Below, piece after piece: positions 4,690-5,203 of a stretch of DNA of 5,203 nt. The stretch spans positions 1 through 5,203 of the forward strand of contig JAACEA010000277.1 in assembly GCA_009936695.1 (NCBI GenBank), given 5' to 3'. Position 1 is the first letter of the stretch; each line of letters starts with the position of its first letter. The translations under genes were made by a program, and so were the position numbers. This stretch comes from Planctomycetia bacterium. GTDB lineage: Bacteria > Planctomycetota > Phycisphaerae > Phycisphaerales > SM1A02. The notes below the pieces were generated by a model. It worked only from the letters and a program-made list of their open reading frames with translations, made no database searches and had not been told where the DNA came from.

Positions 4690-5203
4690 ATGAAGAACGC
4701 GGATTCCAACGAGCGGGGTCGACACTGCTCCCGGTGCGGATACGACCTGACGGGACTGGTCTCCGGATGGCGAGACCGGTGCCCGCTCCGGGAACGCTGC
4801 ACGGAATGCGGATTGGAGATCGACTGGCGTGATCAATTCTCGATCACGTTGCTTCCCCGTTGGTACGTCGAGTCGGGAGGGGGATTCTTCCGGGGACTGT
4901 GGCGATCGCCGGGGACCATGATTCGGATGTTGATCCCCGGGCATGTCTGGTCGAGGATCAGCCTCACGGCGTTCGCACGCCACGGTTCCTACTCGGCGAT
5001 GTCGGGTTGGGTGGTCGGGCTTTTCCTGACGTGCTACCTGGCCGCCGGCCTGCTCGTGGCGATGCCGGAAATCTCCGCCACGGCCAGGATCGCCTGGTCA
5101 TCGAAGCCGGTGTCCATGCTCGCGCCGAGGGCGGACTACCCCGGAACGACCTCGATGCGGGCCGGGAGGTTGTTGATCGACCCCTTCCAGCTCATGTTCG
5201 GGC
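4690..5203 (+). CDS. Zinc-ribbon membrane protein of unknown function, 3' truncated by window edge
   Basis: The frame is open from ATG 4690 to the edge, giving 171 residues and no stop. Residues 13-41 form a zinc ribbon: CSRCGYDLTGL with Cys13 and Cys16, then RCTECG with Cys37 and Cys40, plus an extra Cys31 in the spacer. This CxxCGYDLxGL...CxxCG start is, to my knowledge, common on uncharacterised planctomycete (especially Phycisphaerae) membrane proteins. A basic and aromatic stretch follows (about 55-100, with FFRGLWRSPGTMIRML), then a clear hydrophobic helix at about 106-125 (WVVGLFLTCYLAAGLLVAM). Residues after it (126-171) are polar and may be outside the membrane. Further helices probably lie beyond the edge. 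The zinc ribbon presumably sits on the cytoplasmic side; substrate and partners are unknown. Strong third-position GC and the zinc motif make this the real frame over overlapping ones on both strands. Confidence 0.8.
   Translation, partial: MKNADSNERGRHCSRCGYDLTGLVSGWRDRCPLRERCTECGLEIDWRDQFSITLLPRWYVESGGGFFRGLWRSPGTMIRMLIPGHVWSRISLTAFARHGSYSAMSGWVVGLFLTCYLAAGLLVAMPEISATARIAWSSKPVSMLAPRADYPGTTSMRAGRLLIDPFQLMFG

Noticed and set aside
4661..4693. A 10-codon plus-strand ORF (MFDEGVAGSR) with TGA overlapping the ATG of the zinc-ribbon gene.
   Set aside because: Too short to judge, no convincing ribosome site, and the AAGGAG serving the downstream gene lies inside it; probably chance.

Overview
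The window is GC-rich DNA with dense, mostly minus-strand genes, and it looks like a member of the Planctomycetota, probably class Phycisphaerae. That placement is an inference. It rests on three things: a membrane protein with an N-terminal CxxCGYDLTGL zinc ribbon (a signature I associate with that group), an HU-type nucleoid protein carrying a long Lys/Ala/Thr tail, and a stand-alone double-FHA protein. No rRNA, tRNA, CRISPR array, transposase or phage gene is visible.

Layout: (1) 1-704, plus strand, the 3' part of murQ (N-acetylmuramic acid 6-phosphate etherase), cut by the left edge. (2) 705-900, a convergent intergenic region with a perfect 14-bp hairpin (800-831) that probably terminates transcription from both sides. 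(3) 901-1353, minus strand, an HU/IHF-family DNA-binding protein with a five-fold 9-residue basic repeat at its N terminus. (4) 1354-1626, the HU leader and upstream region, holding a sigma70-like promoter, helically phased A-tracts and small hairpins. (5) 1627-2454, minus strand, a protein with two FHA domains. (6) 2455-2538, a gap with a strong hairpin made of two copies of a 10-bp palindrome. (7) 2539-3894, minus strand, UDP-glucose 6-dehydrogenase. (8) 4018-4560, minus strand, an Ogt-type methylated-DNA-protein cysteine methyltransferase. (9) 4561-4689, a divergent intergenic region. (10) 4690-5203, plus strand, a zinc-ribbon membrane protein of unknown function that runs off the right edge.

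The four minus-strand genes (ogt, ugd, FHA, HU) lie in one direction, but their gaps are 84-273 bp and contain a hairpin and a candidate promoter. They look like separately controlled genes rather than one tight operon. The functions are housekeeping: cell-wall sugar recycling, UDP-glucuronate supply for surface polysaccharide, alkylation repair, nucleoid architecture and phosphothreonine reading. I see no defence cassette or obviously new multi-gene system. The parts most worth a second look are the HU gene with its tail and its own curved upstream DNA, the paired 10-bp palindromes before the FHA gene, and the double-FHA protein itself.
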